From: Pseudomonadota bacterium
GTDB lineage: Bacteria > Myxococcota > Myxococcia > Myxococcales > Myxococcaceae
Assembly (NCBI GenBank): GCA_023423535.1
Contig: JAFAFL010000128.1
Location: 44,019-108,018, forward strand
Direction of reading: 5' to 3'
Length of the DNA stretch: 64,000 bases
Of this stretch, positions 39,863 through 48,195 are shown piece after piece. Each line of letters starts with the position of its first letter. Position 1 is the stretch's first letter. The notes beneath the pieces were generated by a model, which searched no databases, had not been told where the DNA came from, and worked only from the letters and a program-made list of their open reading frames with translations. Both the position numbers and the translations under genes were made by a program.

Positions 39863-40315
39863 ATGGAACTCAAGCGCGTGCTCCTCGTCGAGGACAGCGT
39901 CAAGGACGCGAAGCTCACCCTCTCCGCTTTCGCCGAGAGCGGCCTCGCCAACGAGGTCGTGTGGGTGAAGGACGGGCAGGAGGCGCTGGACTACCTCTTC
40001 CTCGAGGGCAAGTACGCGGACCGCCCCGGCGGCAACCCGGCGGTGGTCCTCCTCGACATCAAGCTGCCGAAGATCGACGGCATGCAGGTGCTCGAGCGGG
40101 TGAAGGGCTCGGTCGACACGCGCACGGTGCCGGTGGTGATGCTCACCAGCAGCAACCAGGAGGCGGACCTCAGCCGCACCTACGGGCTGGGCGTGAACGC
40201 CTATGTGGTCAAGCCCGTGGGCTTCAAGGAGTTCGTCAGCGCGCTGAAGGAGCTGGGGCTCTTCTGGGCAGTGGTGAACCAGCCGCCGCCGGGCACCGCG
40301 CCCCGTCCGGCGTGA
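39863..40315 (+). CDS. Single-domain response regulator (Rcp1-like)
   Basis: 150 residues, REC only. Acidic pair E10/D11, phospho-acceptor D65 (VVLLDIKLPKIDG), T95, K117 (YVVKPVGF). The long loop between D11 and D65 (DGQEALDYLFLEGKYADR) is that of phytochrome-partner regulators of the Rcp1 type. No output domain, so it passes the phosphate on or acts by protein contact. It starts a three-gene set with two histidine kinases. Confidence 0.92.
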   Translation: MELKRVLLVEDSVKDAKLTLSAFAESGLANEVVWVKDGQEALDYLFLEGKYADRPGGNPAVVLLDIKLPKIDGMQVLERVKGSVDTRTVPVVMLTSSNQEADLSRTYGLGVNAYVVKPVGFKEFVSALKELGLFWAVVNQPPPGTAPRPA

Positions 40316-40337
40316 TCTGGCAGATCCGGGCGGCCCC

Positions 40338-41912
40338 ATGCGCTCGTCGGCCCTGACACTCTCCCCGCCGCTCCCCCAGTCGCCGCTGCGCCTCCTCCTG
40401 CTGGAGGACAGCCGGCTCGACGCGCGCATCATCGAAGCGCAGCTCGCGCGCGCCATCCCCCACTTCGAGCTCGTCCGCACCGACTCGCGAGACGAGTTCC
40501 TCGCCGCGCTCGGCGACGGCCACTTCGACCTCATCCTCTCCGACTACCGGGTCCCCGGCTTCGAGGGCGAGGAGGCGCTGACGCTCGCCGCCGAGCGCTG
40601 TCCGCACACGCCCTTCATCTTCGTCTCCGGCGCCATCGGCGAGCACACCGCCATCGACCTGCTCAAGCGCGGGGCGACGGACTACGTGCTCAAGGATCGC
40701 CTCGAGCGGCTGGTGCCCAGCGTGGAGCGCGCGCTGCGCGAACGGGCCGAGATCAACGAACGCCAGCGCGCCGAGCGGGCACTGCGAGAGCGCGAACGGA
40801 CGCTGAGCACGCTCATCGGCAACCTGCCGGGGATGGCCTTCCGCCGCGAGCCGCAGCCGCCCTTCCGCCTCACCTTCGCCTCCGACGGCTGCGTGGCGCT
40901 GTGCGGCCACACCGCGGAGACGCTCGCGCGGGCGGACGCGGTGCTCTGTGACGGAGAGAGGGGCGGCTGGGCGGCGCTCATCCACCCCGAGGACCTCCCC
41001 GGCTTCGTGCAGGCCCACGAGGACGCGGTGCGCGAGGGCCGGCAGCTGACCGCGACCTACCGCATCCGCGCCGCCGGCGGAGAGCAGCGCTGGGTGTGGG
41101 AGCGGAGCACGCCGCAGCGGAGGGCGGACGGAACGGTGGAGGCGCTGGAGGGTTTCGCCACCGACATCACCCAGCAGAAGGGGGCGGAGGAAGCCCTGCG
41201 CGCGCGGGTGGAGTTCGAGCAGCAGCTCATCGGCATCGTCTCGCACGACCTGCGCAACCCCCTCAACGCGATCACCCTCGTGGCCTCGATGCTCCTGCGC
41301 CGCGAAGGCCTCGACGACGGCGGCACCGTGTCGGTGCGGCGCATCCTCGCCTCGGCGGAGCGCGCGGGGCGGATGATTCGCGACCTGCTCGACTTCACCC
41401 AGGTGCGCCTCGGCGAGGGCCTTCCTCTCTTTCCCCGGCCCTGCGATCTCCGCGCGGTGCTCGCCGGCGTGGTGGAGGAGGTCGAGACCGCGCACCCGCT
41501 GCGCCGCGTGACGCTCGAGGGCGCGAGGGCGCCGGTGGAGGGCACCTGGGATCCGGACCGGGTGGCGCAGGCGTTCGGGAACCTGCTGACCAACGCGGTG
41601 GCCTACTCGCCGCCGGAGAGCGCGGTGACCGCGAAGCTCGAGCTCGTCTCGGACGATCGGGTGGCGTTCACCGTGCACAACGGCGGCGCGCCCATCCCCG
41701 CCGAGCGCCTGCCGCACCTCTTCCGCCCGCTCAGCCGCGGCGCGCGCGACATCGGCCTGCAGACGCGCAGCATCGGGCTCGGCCTCTTCATCGTGAAGAG
41801 CATTGCCCAGGCGCACGGCGGCACCGTCAGCGTCCGCTCCTCCGAAGCGGAGGGCACGGTCTTCACCCTCACCCTTCCCCGGCACGTCCAGGCCCCCAGA
41901 GGTACCCCATGA
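40338..41912 (+). CDS. Hybrid sensor kinase: REC-PAS-HisKA-HATPase
   Basis: 524 residues, cytoplasmic. REC (about 17-135; D69 in LILSDYRVPG, K119) at the N-terminus, a short coiled coil, PAS with PAC (about 160-280; RWVWERSTPQRRADGTVEALEGF), HisKA with H303 (GIVSHDLRNPLNAI) and an ATPase domain with N-box (FGNLLTNAVAYSP) and G2 (SIGLGLFIVKSI). The degenerate G1 (VHNGGAPIP) lacks the usual Asp. Probably phosphorylates the upstream regulator. ATGA overlap with the next kinase. Confidence 0.9.
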   Translation: MRSSALTLSPPLPQSPLRLLLLEDSRLDARIIEAQLARAIPHFELVRTDSRDEFLAALGDGHFDLILSDYRVPGFEGEEALTLAAERCPHTPFIFVSGAIGEHTAIDLLKRGATDYVLKDRLERLVPSVERALRERAEINERQRAERALRERERTLSTLIGNLPGMAFRREPQPPFRLTFASDGCVALCGHTAETLARADAVLCDGERGGWAALIHPEDLPGFVQAHEDAVREGRQLTATYRIRAAGGEQRWVWERSTPQRRADGTVEALEGFATDITQQKGAEEALRARVEFEQQLIGIVSHDLRNPLNAITLVASMLLRREGLDDGGTVSVRRILASAERAGRMIRDLLDFTQVRLGEGLPLFPRPCDLRAVLAGVVEEVETAHPLRRVTLEGARAPVEGTWDPDRVAQAFGNLLTNAVAYSPPESAVTAKLELVSDDRVAFTVHNGGAPIPAERLPHLFRPLSRGARDIGLQTRSIGLGLFIVKSIAQAHGGTVSVRSSEAEGTVFTLTLPRHVQAPRGTP

Positions 41913-43582
41913 CCGCACCCAGACTCGACGAGCTCTTCCGCCTCTCGCCCAACGCGTACATGGTCGTCGACCGCGGCTTCCGCTACGTCGCGGCGAACGA
42001 CGCCTACCTCAAGGCCACCGGCAGCCGGCTGGAGGAGCTCCTCGGCAGCCACATCTTCGAGCGCTTCCCCAACGATCCAAACGACCCCAACAACGCCAGC
42101 GCGCTGATGCTGCGCCGCTCCTTCGAGCGGGTGCTGGAGACCGGCCAGCAGGACGTGCTCGCGCTCATCCCCTACCGCGTGCCGCGGACGCTGCCGGATG
42201 GAACGGTGGAGGAGGGCACCCGCTACTGGAGCGCCACCCACACGCCGATCCTCGACGAGAGCGGGAAGGTCGCCTTCATCTTCCAGCACACGGTGGACGT
42301 CTCCGAGCTGCACGCCCTGCGCGAGGCGAACGCCGCCGCGGAGCGCGAAGTCACAGCTCCGGGAGGCCACCCGCGCGACGCGCTCGAGGCGGGCGTGCTC
42401 CAACGCGCGCACCGGCTGCAGGACACCAACCGGCTCCTCGACGGGGAGCGGCGCAGGCTGCTCGCGCTCTTCGACCAGGCGCCCGGGTTCATGGCCGCCA
42501 CCCGCGGGCCCGACCACGTCTTCGAGATGTGCAACCAGTCCTATCTCCGGCTCGTCGGCGATCGGAAGGTGGTGGGGTTGACGGTGAAGGACGCGCTGCC
42601 GGAGGTGGCGGAGCAGGGCTTCATCGCGCTGCTCGACACCGTTTTCACCACCGGGGAGCCGTTCATCGGCCGCGGGACGAAGGTGTCTCTGCTGCGCCAC
42701 GGCGGCCAGGTGGAGGACCGCTACGTGGACTTCGTGTACCAGCCCATCCGCGACGCGGGCGGGACGGTGACGGGCATCTTCGTGCAGGGCCACGACGTGA
42801 CCGAGCAGCACTTCGCACAGCACGCGGTGAAGGAGCTCAACGAGGCACTCGAGCGCCGGGTGCAGGAGCGCACGGTGGAGTTGCAGGAGGCGAACCGCGA
42901 GCTGGAGAGCTTCAGCTACTCGGTGAGCCACGACCTGCGGGCGCCGCTGCGGCACATCGCCGGCTTCGCGGAGCTGCTCCATCAGCGGGCCGGCAAGGGC
43001 CTCGACGAGACCGCGCGCGACTACCTGCAGACGATCGCCGAGAGCGCGGCGGAGGGCGGCAAGCTCGTGGACGACCTGCTCGCGTTCAGCCGGATGGGCC
43101 GCGCGGAGCTGAAGCGGCTGGAGGTGGATCTCTCGGAGGTGGTGCACGAGGTCCAGCGTGAGCTGGCGCCGGAGCTGAAGGGCCGGCAGGTGACCTGGCA
43201 CGTGGCGCCGCTGCCGGAGGTGGAGGCGGACCCGGCGCTCTTGCGCTCGGCGGTGAAGAACCTTCTCGCCAACGCGGTGAAGTACACGCGGCGGAAGGAG
43301 GACGCGCTGATCGAGGTCGGCGCCGCGAGCGAGGCGGGCGAGGCCCACGTGTGGGTGAAGGACAACGGCGTGGGCTTCGACATGCGCTACGCGGACAAGC
43401 TCTTCGGCGTCTTCCAGCGGCTGCACCCGGAGGACGACTTCGAGGGCACCGGCATCGGGCTCGCGCACGTGCGCCGCATCGTCTCGCGGCACGGTGGCCG
43501 GGTGTGGGCGGAGGGCCGGCCGGACGAGGGCGCGACCTTCCACTTCACGCTCCCGCTCGCCCGGAAGAGCACCGCCGCCTAG
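41909..43582 (+). CDS. PAS-PAS histidine kinase
   Basis: 557 residues, soluble. First PAS (about 1-135, LFRLSPNAYMVVDRGFRYVAAND), coiled linker, second PAS (about 180-310, LFDQAPGFMAATRGPDHVFEM), coiled coil (about 312-335, LEANREL type), HisKA with H341 (SYSVSHDLRAPLRHI) and ATPase with G1 (DNGVGFDM) and G2 (GTGIGLAHVRRI). The HisKA/HATPase pair is of the bacteriophytochrome-like class that works with single-REC regulators like the one at 39863. No chromophore-binding GAF is present, so the input is not light via a phytochrome. Confidence 0.9.
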   Translation: MTAPRLDELFRLSPNAYMVVDRGFRYVAANDAYLKATGSRLEELLGSHIFERFPNDPNDPNNASALMLRRSFERVLETGQQDVLALIPYRVPRTLPDGTVEEGTRYWSATHTPILDESGKVAFIFQHTVDVSELHALREANAAAEREVTAPGGHPRDALEAGVLQRAHRLQDTNRLLDGERRRLLALFDQAPGFMAATRGPDHVFEMCNQSYLRLVGDRKVVGLTVKDALPEVAEQGFIALLDTVFTTGEPFIGRGTKVSLLRHGGQVEDRYVDFVYQPIRDAGGTVTGIFVQGHDVTEQHFAQHAVKELNEALERRVQERTVELQEANRELESFSYSVSHDLRAPLRHIAGFAELLHQRAGKGLDETARDYLQTIAESAAEGGKLVDDLLAFSRMGRAELKRLEVDLSEVVHEVQRELAPELKGRQVTWHVAPLPEVEADPALLRSAVKNLLANAVKYTRRKEDALIEVGAASEAGEAHVWVKDNGVGFDMRYADKLFGVFQRLHPEDDFEGTGIGLAHVRRIVSRHGGRVWAEGRPDEGATFHFTLPLARKSTAA

Positions 43583-43683
43583 ACACTGCACCCGAGGGCC
43601 GTCGTCCAGCCGCGGACAGAAGGTCGCCGCGTTGGGGCAGGGTGGGTACACGCGCGGGGCGAGGCTGCCCACCTTCGCGCGCA

Positions 43684-44295
43684 ATGCACGAGTTGAAAGG
43701 CCCGGCCGTGCCCTGCGGACTGACGGGCATCCGGGCGGACCTCCAGACGTGGTTCACCGTCGCCGGCGCCGAGGGGACGTGGGACCGGGTGCGCGTGGTG
43801 CTCGACTCGCCGGCGCTGTGGGCAATGGCGCTCTACCGCTTCGGCCGGTGGCTGCGCGATCCGAACGTCCGGCGGCCTCGGCTGGTGGCGAAGGCGCTGT
43901 GGCCCGTGTACCGGCTGCTGTGGCCGCTCTCGCTCTGGCTCACCCGCGTGTTCCTCACCGTGGACAGCGAGGTCGAGGGCGACGTGTGGATCGGCTCCTT
44001 CGACAGCACCTGGATCGGCAGCGGCGCGCGGCTCGAGCGCGGTGTGCGCATCCACGGCGGGGTGACGCTGGGGCTCGGCGGACGCGGTGAGCGGCGCGGG
44101 GTTCCGCATCTCGGACGGGACGTGACGCTGGCGCCGGGCGTGGTGCTGGTGGGGAAGATCCACGTGGCGGACGGCGCGGTCGTCGCCGCCAACGGTTCGT
44201 CGGCGAAGAGCATCGAGGGCTCGGGCGGCCACCTGGGCGCGCCGCTCGTTCCCTTCTCCGGCGCGCCCCTGAACCTCGTGCCCCTCCCGACATGA
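43684..44295 (+). CDS. Hexapeptide acyltransferase (serine acetyltransferase-like)
   Basis: 203 residues. N-terminal helical part (WAMALYRFGRWLRD) and a left-handed beta-helix of hexapeptide repeats (VEGDVWIGSFDSTWIGSGA, VRIHGGVTLGLGGRG). Related to CysE/WcaB-type O-acetyltransferases; it lacks the CysE-specific DHGTG catalytic stretch, so a sugar or lipid acceptor is as likely as serine. ATG 43684 follows from the family start. Stop overlaps the next gene, another hexapeptide enzyme with similar layout. Confidence 0.78.
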   Translation: MHELKGPAVPCGLTGIRADLQTWFTVAGAEGTWDRVRVVLDSPALWAMALYRFGRWLRDPNVRRPRLVAKALWPVYRLLWPLSLWLTRVFLTVDSEVEGDVWIGSFDSTWIGSGARLERGVRIHGGVTLGLGGRGERRGVPHLGRDVTLAPGVVLVGKIHVADGAVVAANGSSAKSIEGSGGHLGAPLVPFSGAPLNLVPLPT

Positions 44296-45044
44296 CGAAC
44301 GAACTCGATCCCCGCCGCAGCCCCCCGCTCTTCGAAGGCGCCTCCTCCGAAAGGCCCAACGCGCCGGTCAGGGGGCCGGGCCTGCGCGAGACCTTGCGCG
44401 CGGACGCGGGCCGCTACATCGACCTCGAGCTCCACCCGTCCCGACTGGCGATCGCCCGCGCGCTGCTGGCGAACGAGGGCGTGTGGCCGCTCTTCGCCTA
44501 CCGGCTGGGGCGCTGGCTCATCGCCGAGAGGCCGAACACGCGAGGGCCGCGCCGCCTGCGGCACGCGCTCCTGTGGGCGGTGCAGTTCTGCGTGCAGACG
44601 GTATCGCGCTGGCTCTTCGACATCCGGCTCGACCTGCGCGCGGACATCGGGCCCGGCTTCTACGTCGGCCACTTCAAGTCGATCTACGTCGGCCCCGGCG
44701 TGCGCATCGGGCGCGAGTGCAACATCGGCCAGATGTGCTTCGTCAGCGCGAACGGGGGCCCCGGCGGAGGCGCGCCGGTGATTGGCGATCGCGTGTACCT
44801 CGGCGTGGGCTCGAAGGTGCTGGGGCCCCTGCGCATCGGCAGCGACGTGGCGCTGGGCGCGAACACGGTGCCGTTCGAGGACGTGCCGGACATGGCGGTC
44901 GTCGTCGGCAACCCGGCGCGGGTGGTGAGCCTCAAGGGGAGCGAGGACTTCATCTCCATCAAGAAGCGCGACGGCGCGCCCGGGAGCGATCGACGCGCGC
45001 CCGTTCCGGAGAAGCCCTCAGGAGGGGTTCAGCTTCAGGCGTGA
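44292..45044 (+). CDS. Second hexapeptide acyltransferase
   Basis: 250 residues. Same plan as its neighbour: helical start (WPLFAYRLGRWLIAER) then beta-helix (LRADIGPGFYVGHFKSIYVG, VRIGRECNIGQMCFVS, VIGDRVYLGVGSKVLG) ending with the classic PDMAVVVGNPARVV. A His (GHFKS) lies where CysE uses one for catalysis. The two enzymes are coupled by an ATGA overlap and may act in tandem on one glycan or be a hetero-oligomer. Its last 27 bases overlap the convergent membrane-protein gene. Confidence 0.8.
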   Translation: MTNELDPRRSPPLFEGASSERPNAPVRGPGLRETLRADAGRYIDLELHPSRLAIARALLANEGVWPLFAYRLGRWLIAERPNTRGPRRLRHALLWAVQFCVQTVSRWLFDIRLDLRADIGPGFYVGHFKSIYVGPGVRIGRECNIGQMCFVSANGGPGGGAPVIGDRVYLGVGSKVLGPLRIGSDVALGANTVPFEDVPDMAVVVGNPARVVSLKGSEDFISIKKRDGAPGSDRRAPVPEKPSGGVQLQA

Positions 45045-46217
45045 GGCCATCACCTTGTCGCGGCTGACCTTCCAGATCACGCCGTCGAGGTAGTAGTGCG
45101 AGAAGGTGAAGGAGAGCCACACCACGCTGCCCCAGGTGTAGGCGTTCCACTTCGTTCCGGCGGTGAGCAGCGAGCCGGTCCAGATGAGCACGTAGCCGCT
45201 GCCCGCCAGCGCGAGCAGCAGCGCGACGTAGAGGAAGAGCCGGCCCTTGCCGGGCTGTGAGATCCAGGAGATGGCCTTCGCGTCCGGGTGCACGCCGTTC
45301 TTCCACGCGGTGCGGTGGTAGAAGCGGATGATCCCCAGGTACTGCAGCCCGTGCCAGCAGGCGGCGGCCGCGAAGCCGGTGGTGTCGTCGGTGGTGATGA
45401 GCAGGAACGGCACCGCGAAGCCGACCACGCACGAGCCGAGGAACGCCGCCCGCAGCCAGATGTGATGACGCCGCGTATTCTGCCGGTCGATCACGCGCAG
45501 CAGCACCCACGCCGCCGCCAGCGCGACCGACGCGCCGAGCAGCAGGTTGACCAGCGTGAGCGAGACGGTGGGGTAGTAGAGCTCGGTGCCGAAGAGCCGG
45601 CGCGGCCCCGTCTGCAGCCGGTGAAGCAGGCACCAGGCGACGAAGGTGAAGAGCATCGGCTTCTCCAGCCGCAGCGCGAGCGACCCGTACGGCTCGCCGG
45701 AGCGGTTCTGGTAGATGCGCAAGAGCCCCCAGCACTGCGCCACGAAGTGCCACACCGCCCAGTAGAGCAGCGCGGTGTGCAGCATCCGGTTGCCGTCGAG
45801 GAGGATCGGCCGGCCGTCGACGAAGCCCAGCGACGCGAGCGCGGAGGTGATGCCCGCGGGCACCGCGACGGACGAACGGCCGAGCAGCACCAGCGAGACC
45901 ACGACGCCGGCGATGAGCAGCGGCACCACGGTGATCTTGAAGGGCCGCGTGCGCCATTCGCGGCGGTCCATGTACACGCGCGTCCAGGTGGAGACGAGGT
46001 GCGGTCCGTTGGAGACCACCGCCACCGCGGCGAGGATGTAGAAGGGCCGCACGTTCAGCTGCGCCGCCGCGAACCAGGCGATGAGGACGGCCGCGGCGCT
46101 GGCGAAGAAGAAGAACCCGTCGAACAGCGGCGAGACGATGAAGGCGCTGCGCAGCGGTCGCTCGGCGGAGACGTCCGCGGCGTGGGGGCTGGGGAGGGGG
46201 ACGGAGAGCGTGGTCAC
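45018..46217 (-). CDS. Multi-pass membrane protein of unknown function with buried histidines
   Basis: 399 residues from a GTG at 46217, about nine to ten membrane helices. Histidines recur within or at ends of helices: H73 (SNGPHLVSTWTRVY), H147 and H157 (MLHTALLYWAVWHFVAQ), H289 and H301 (WHGLQYLGIIRFYH) and H374 (SHYYLDGVIWK). This layout resembles membrane metal enzymes such as desaturases or the Brp/Blh carotene-cleaving family, but I cannot assign it. Longer readings to 46334 add a low-quality leader. It converges on the acyltransferase genes, overlapping by 27 nt. Confidence 0.78.
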   Translation of the reverse strand: MTTLSVPLPSPHAADVSAERPLRSAFIVSPLFDGFFFFASAAAVLIAWFAAAQLNVRPFYILAAVAVVSNGPHLVSTWTRVYMDRREWRTRPFKITVVPLLIAGVVVSLVLLGRSSVAVPAGITSALASLGFVDGRPILLDGNRMLHTALLYWAVWHFVAQCWGLLRIYQNRSGEPYGSLALRLEKPMLFTFVAWCLLHRLQTGPRRLFGTELYYPTVSLTLVNLLLGASVALAAAWVLLRVIDRQNTRRHHIWLRAAFLGSCVVGFAVPFLLITTDDTTGFAAAACWHGLQYLGIIRFYHRTAWKNGVHPDAKAISWISQPGKGRLFLYVALLLALAGSGYVLIWTGSLLTAGTKWNAYTWGSVVWLSFTFSHYYLDGVIWKVSRDKVMASRLKLNPS

Positions 46218-46459
46218 GGCGCTACCGGCAATATCAAAAGGTTGGAGCGCGTGTTCGCGAGGGCCCGAGCCGGAGAGCAGGCAGGGGGGCATCGTGCGCC
46301 CGGCGATCCTGCCGCCATCACCCGAGCCCGTCACGGCGCGGCCGCTGCAGGGTCTTCTGAGGAGGCGTTTTTCGCGCGGGGCCCTTCGTTGTACGACCCG
46401 CTCGCTTCGCGTCCATGGACCGTTGCGTCCGTTGCATCGCTCAGAGACGGCGGGTATTG
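46218..46459. promoter_or_regulatory. Divergent region upstream of the heavy-metal island
   Basis: 242 nt between the membrane-protein gene and the small secreted-protein gene. It is a likely place for the metal-responsive promoter of the czc-like genes. No MerR-type dyad or clear -35/-10 pair was recognised. Confidence 0.3.
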
Positions 46460-46801
46460 TTGAAGCGCGTGCGCGTCGTCCTTTTCATCCTGCTGCTGAA
46501 CGGACTCGTGCCGTCGCTGGCGGAGGTTGTGGAACTGTTCGGCCACTTCGTCGGGACGGGACACGTCGCCCATTTCCAGGTGGGCGAGTCGGACCTCCCG
46601 GAGCTCGGCGACGACGAGCACGGCTGTGGGCCCACCTCACATCACTGCGGCTGCTGCGTGAGCCAATCGATCCTGCTGCGAGAGGTGGTCGCGGCGCTGC
46701 CACAGCGTCACGCGTTTACGGGCGAGTCGTTCGCGCATCCACGTTCTCCGCGCGGCGCTCCCCTTTCGCGGGTTGAACGGCCTCCGATTCAAGCGGCTTG
46801 A
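46460..46801 (+). CDS. Small secreted His/Cys-rich protein at the head of the metal-efflux genes
   Basis: 113 residues from a TTG at 46460 (an ATG at 46415 would add 15 residues and blur the signal peptide). Signal peptide KRVRVVLFILLLNGLVPSLA, then a short domain with HFVGTGHVAHF and DDEHGCGPTSHHCGCC. The clustered His and Cys suggest a periplasmic metal-binding protein, as is often found at the start of czc-like operons. A Pro/Arg-rich tail follows. It lies 150 nt ahead of czcB, same strand. Function is inferred from composition and place. Confidence 0.6.
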   Translation: MKRVRVVLFILLLNGLVPSLAEVVELFGHFVGTGHVAHFQVGESDLPELGDDEHGCGPTSHHCGCCVSQSILLREVVAALPQRHAFTGESFAHPRSPRGAPLSRVERPPIQAA

Positions 46802-46951
46802 GCTGAGTGCCTGAGCAGCGGGAAACGGCTCGCACGTCGACGCCGTCCCGTTGTTCTTCCATCCATCCATCGCGGCGGCATGACCGGGCACTTGAGCGCT
46901 CGGGGTCCCGCGCGCGGATGCTCATCCGTTCGGTGTACCGAGGCCAAACCC

Positions 46952-48187
46952 ATGAAGCAGTCCATCCACATCGCCGCGCTGGGCGCGGTGATGACGTTCG
47001 CCGTCGCATGCCAGGAGAGAGATACGGCGCCCGCAAAGTCCACAGAGGAGCGCCACGAGGAGAAGGGCGGTGCCGAAGAGGGGCACGACGACCATGAAGA
47101 AGGTGAGGGGCCCGGGATCATCACGCTGACGTTCGAGGCGGCCGCAAACGCCCAGCTTCAATACGGTCAAGCGGAGCGGCGAGCACTCGCGGCATCACTC
47201 AGCGTGCCGTCGCGCGTGGTGTTTTCGCAGCAGGGCCACGCCCGCATCAGCTCCCGGGTTCCGGGACGGCTGGCGGACCTTCGGGTCGTCGCAGGCACAC
47301 ACGTGAAACAGGGTCAGGTGCTCGCGCACGTGGAGAGCCAGGCACTGGCGGAAGCGCGCGCGAAGTACCTGAGCGCCGCGGCGAGAGCCCGCGTGGCGCG
47401 AGGCAATCTCGACCGTGAGAAGGAGCTGCTCGAGAAAGGCATCACTTCTGAACGGGAGATGCGCGAGGCGCAGGCGACGTCGGCGGCAGCGGACGCCGAG
47501 CTGAATGCGGCCGAGGCCACGCTCCACGCGTTGGGACTCGAGGACGCGGAGATCCGGGCGCTCCGGCTGGACGAGCACTACGGGTCGCGCGTTCCGGTCA
47601 CCACCCCGATCGCGGGGACGGTCGTGGAGGTGCTCGGCTCGGTGGGGCAATCCGTGGAGCCGACGGACCCTCTCTTCGTCGTCGGAAACCTCTCCGAGCT
47701 GTGGGTGATGCTCGATGTGCCGGAGTCGCAGCTTCCCGGCATCGCCCAGAACATGAAGGTCGTGATCACCCTCCCCTCCCGTCCGGGCACGCGCTATGGC
47801 GGGGTGGTCACCTACATCGGCGACGTGGTGGATCCGAAGACGAGAACCATTCCGGTGCGGGTGGTCGTCCCCAACCCGAACCGTGAGCTCAAGCCCGGCA
47901 TGTTCGCCACCGCCGAGTTGCGAGGGGATTCGGATGGCGGAGCCGGCACTGAAAGCATCGTCGTCCCGCGCGCGGCCGTGCAGAAGATGGGTGAAAAGCA
48001 GATCGTCTTCGTCCCGGAAGGCGAGAGCGGGTTCCGGGCGGTGAAGGTGCAGACCGGACGCAGCACGTCCGGAGAGGTGGAGATCCTATCCGGCCTCGAG
48101 CCTGGCACCCGGGTCGTGACCCGTGGCGCGTTCATCCTCAAGTCCGAGCTCTCGAAGGGGAACCTGGGCGACAGCCACGGGCACTGA
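46952..48187 (+). CDS. czcB: Heavy-metal RND efflux periplasmic adaptor
   Basis: 411 residues, membrane-fusion lipoprotein (lipobox FAVAC). An acidic/His stretch after the signal (EEGHDDHEEGEG) may bind metal. Barrel-sandwich/lipoyl halves (SSRVPGRLADLRVVAGTHVKQGQVLAHVESQ and TPIAGTVVEVLGSVGQSVEP) flank an alpha hairpin (about 140-205); beta-barrel and membrane-proximal domains follow. It links CzcA to CzcC across the periplasm. His-ended tail (GDSHGH). 8 nt before czcA. Confidence 0.92.
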   Translation: MKQSIHIAALGAVMTFAVACQERDTAPAKSTEERHEEKGGAEEGHDDHEEGEGPGIITLTFEAAANAQLQYGQAERRALAASLSVPSRVVFSQQGHARISSRVPGRLADLRVVAGTHVKQGQVLAHVESQALAEARAKYLSAAARARVARGNLDREKELLEKGITSEREMREAQATSAAADAELNAAEATLHALGLEDAEIRALRLDEHYGSRVPVTTPIAGTVVEVLGSVGQSVEPTDPLFVVGNLSELWVMLDVPESQLPGIAQNMKVVITLPSRPGTRYGGVVTYIGDVVDPKTRTIPVRVVVPNPNRELKPGMFATAELRGDSDGGAGTESIVVPRAAVQKMGEKQIVFVPEGESGFRAVKVQTGRSTSGEVEILSGLEPGTRVVTRGAFILKSELSKGNLGDSHGH

Positions 48188-48195
48188 GGCGAGCC

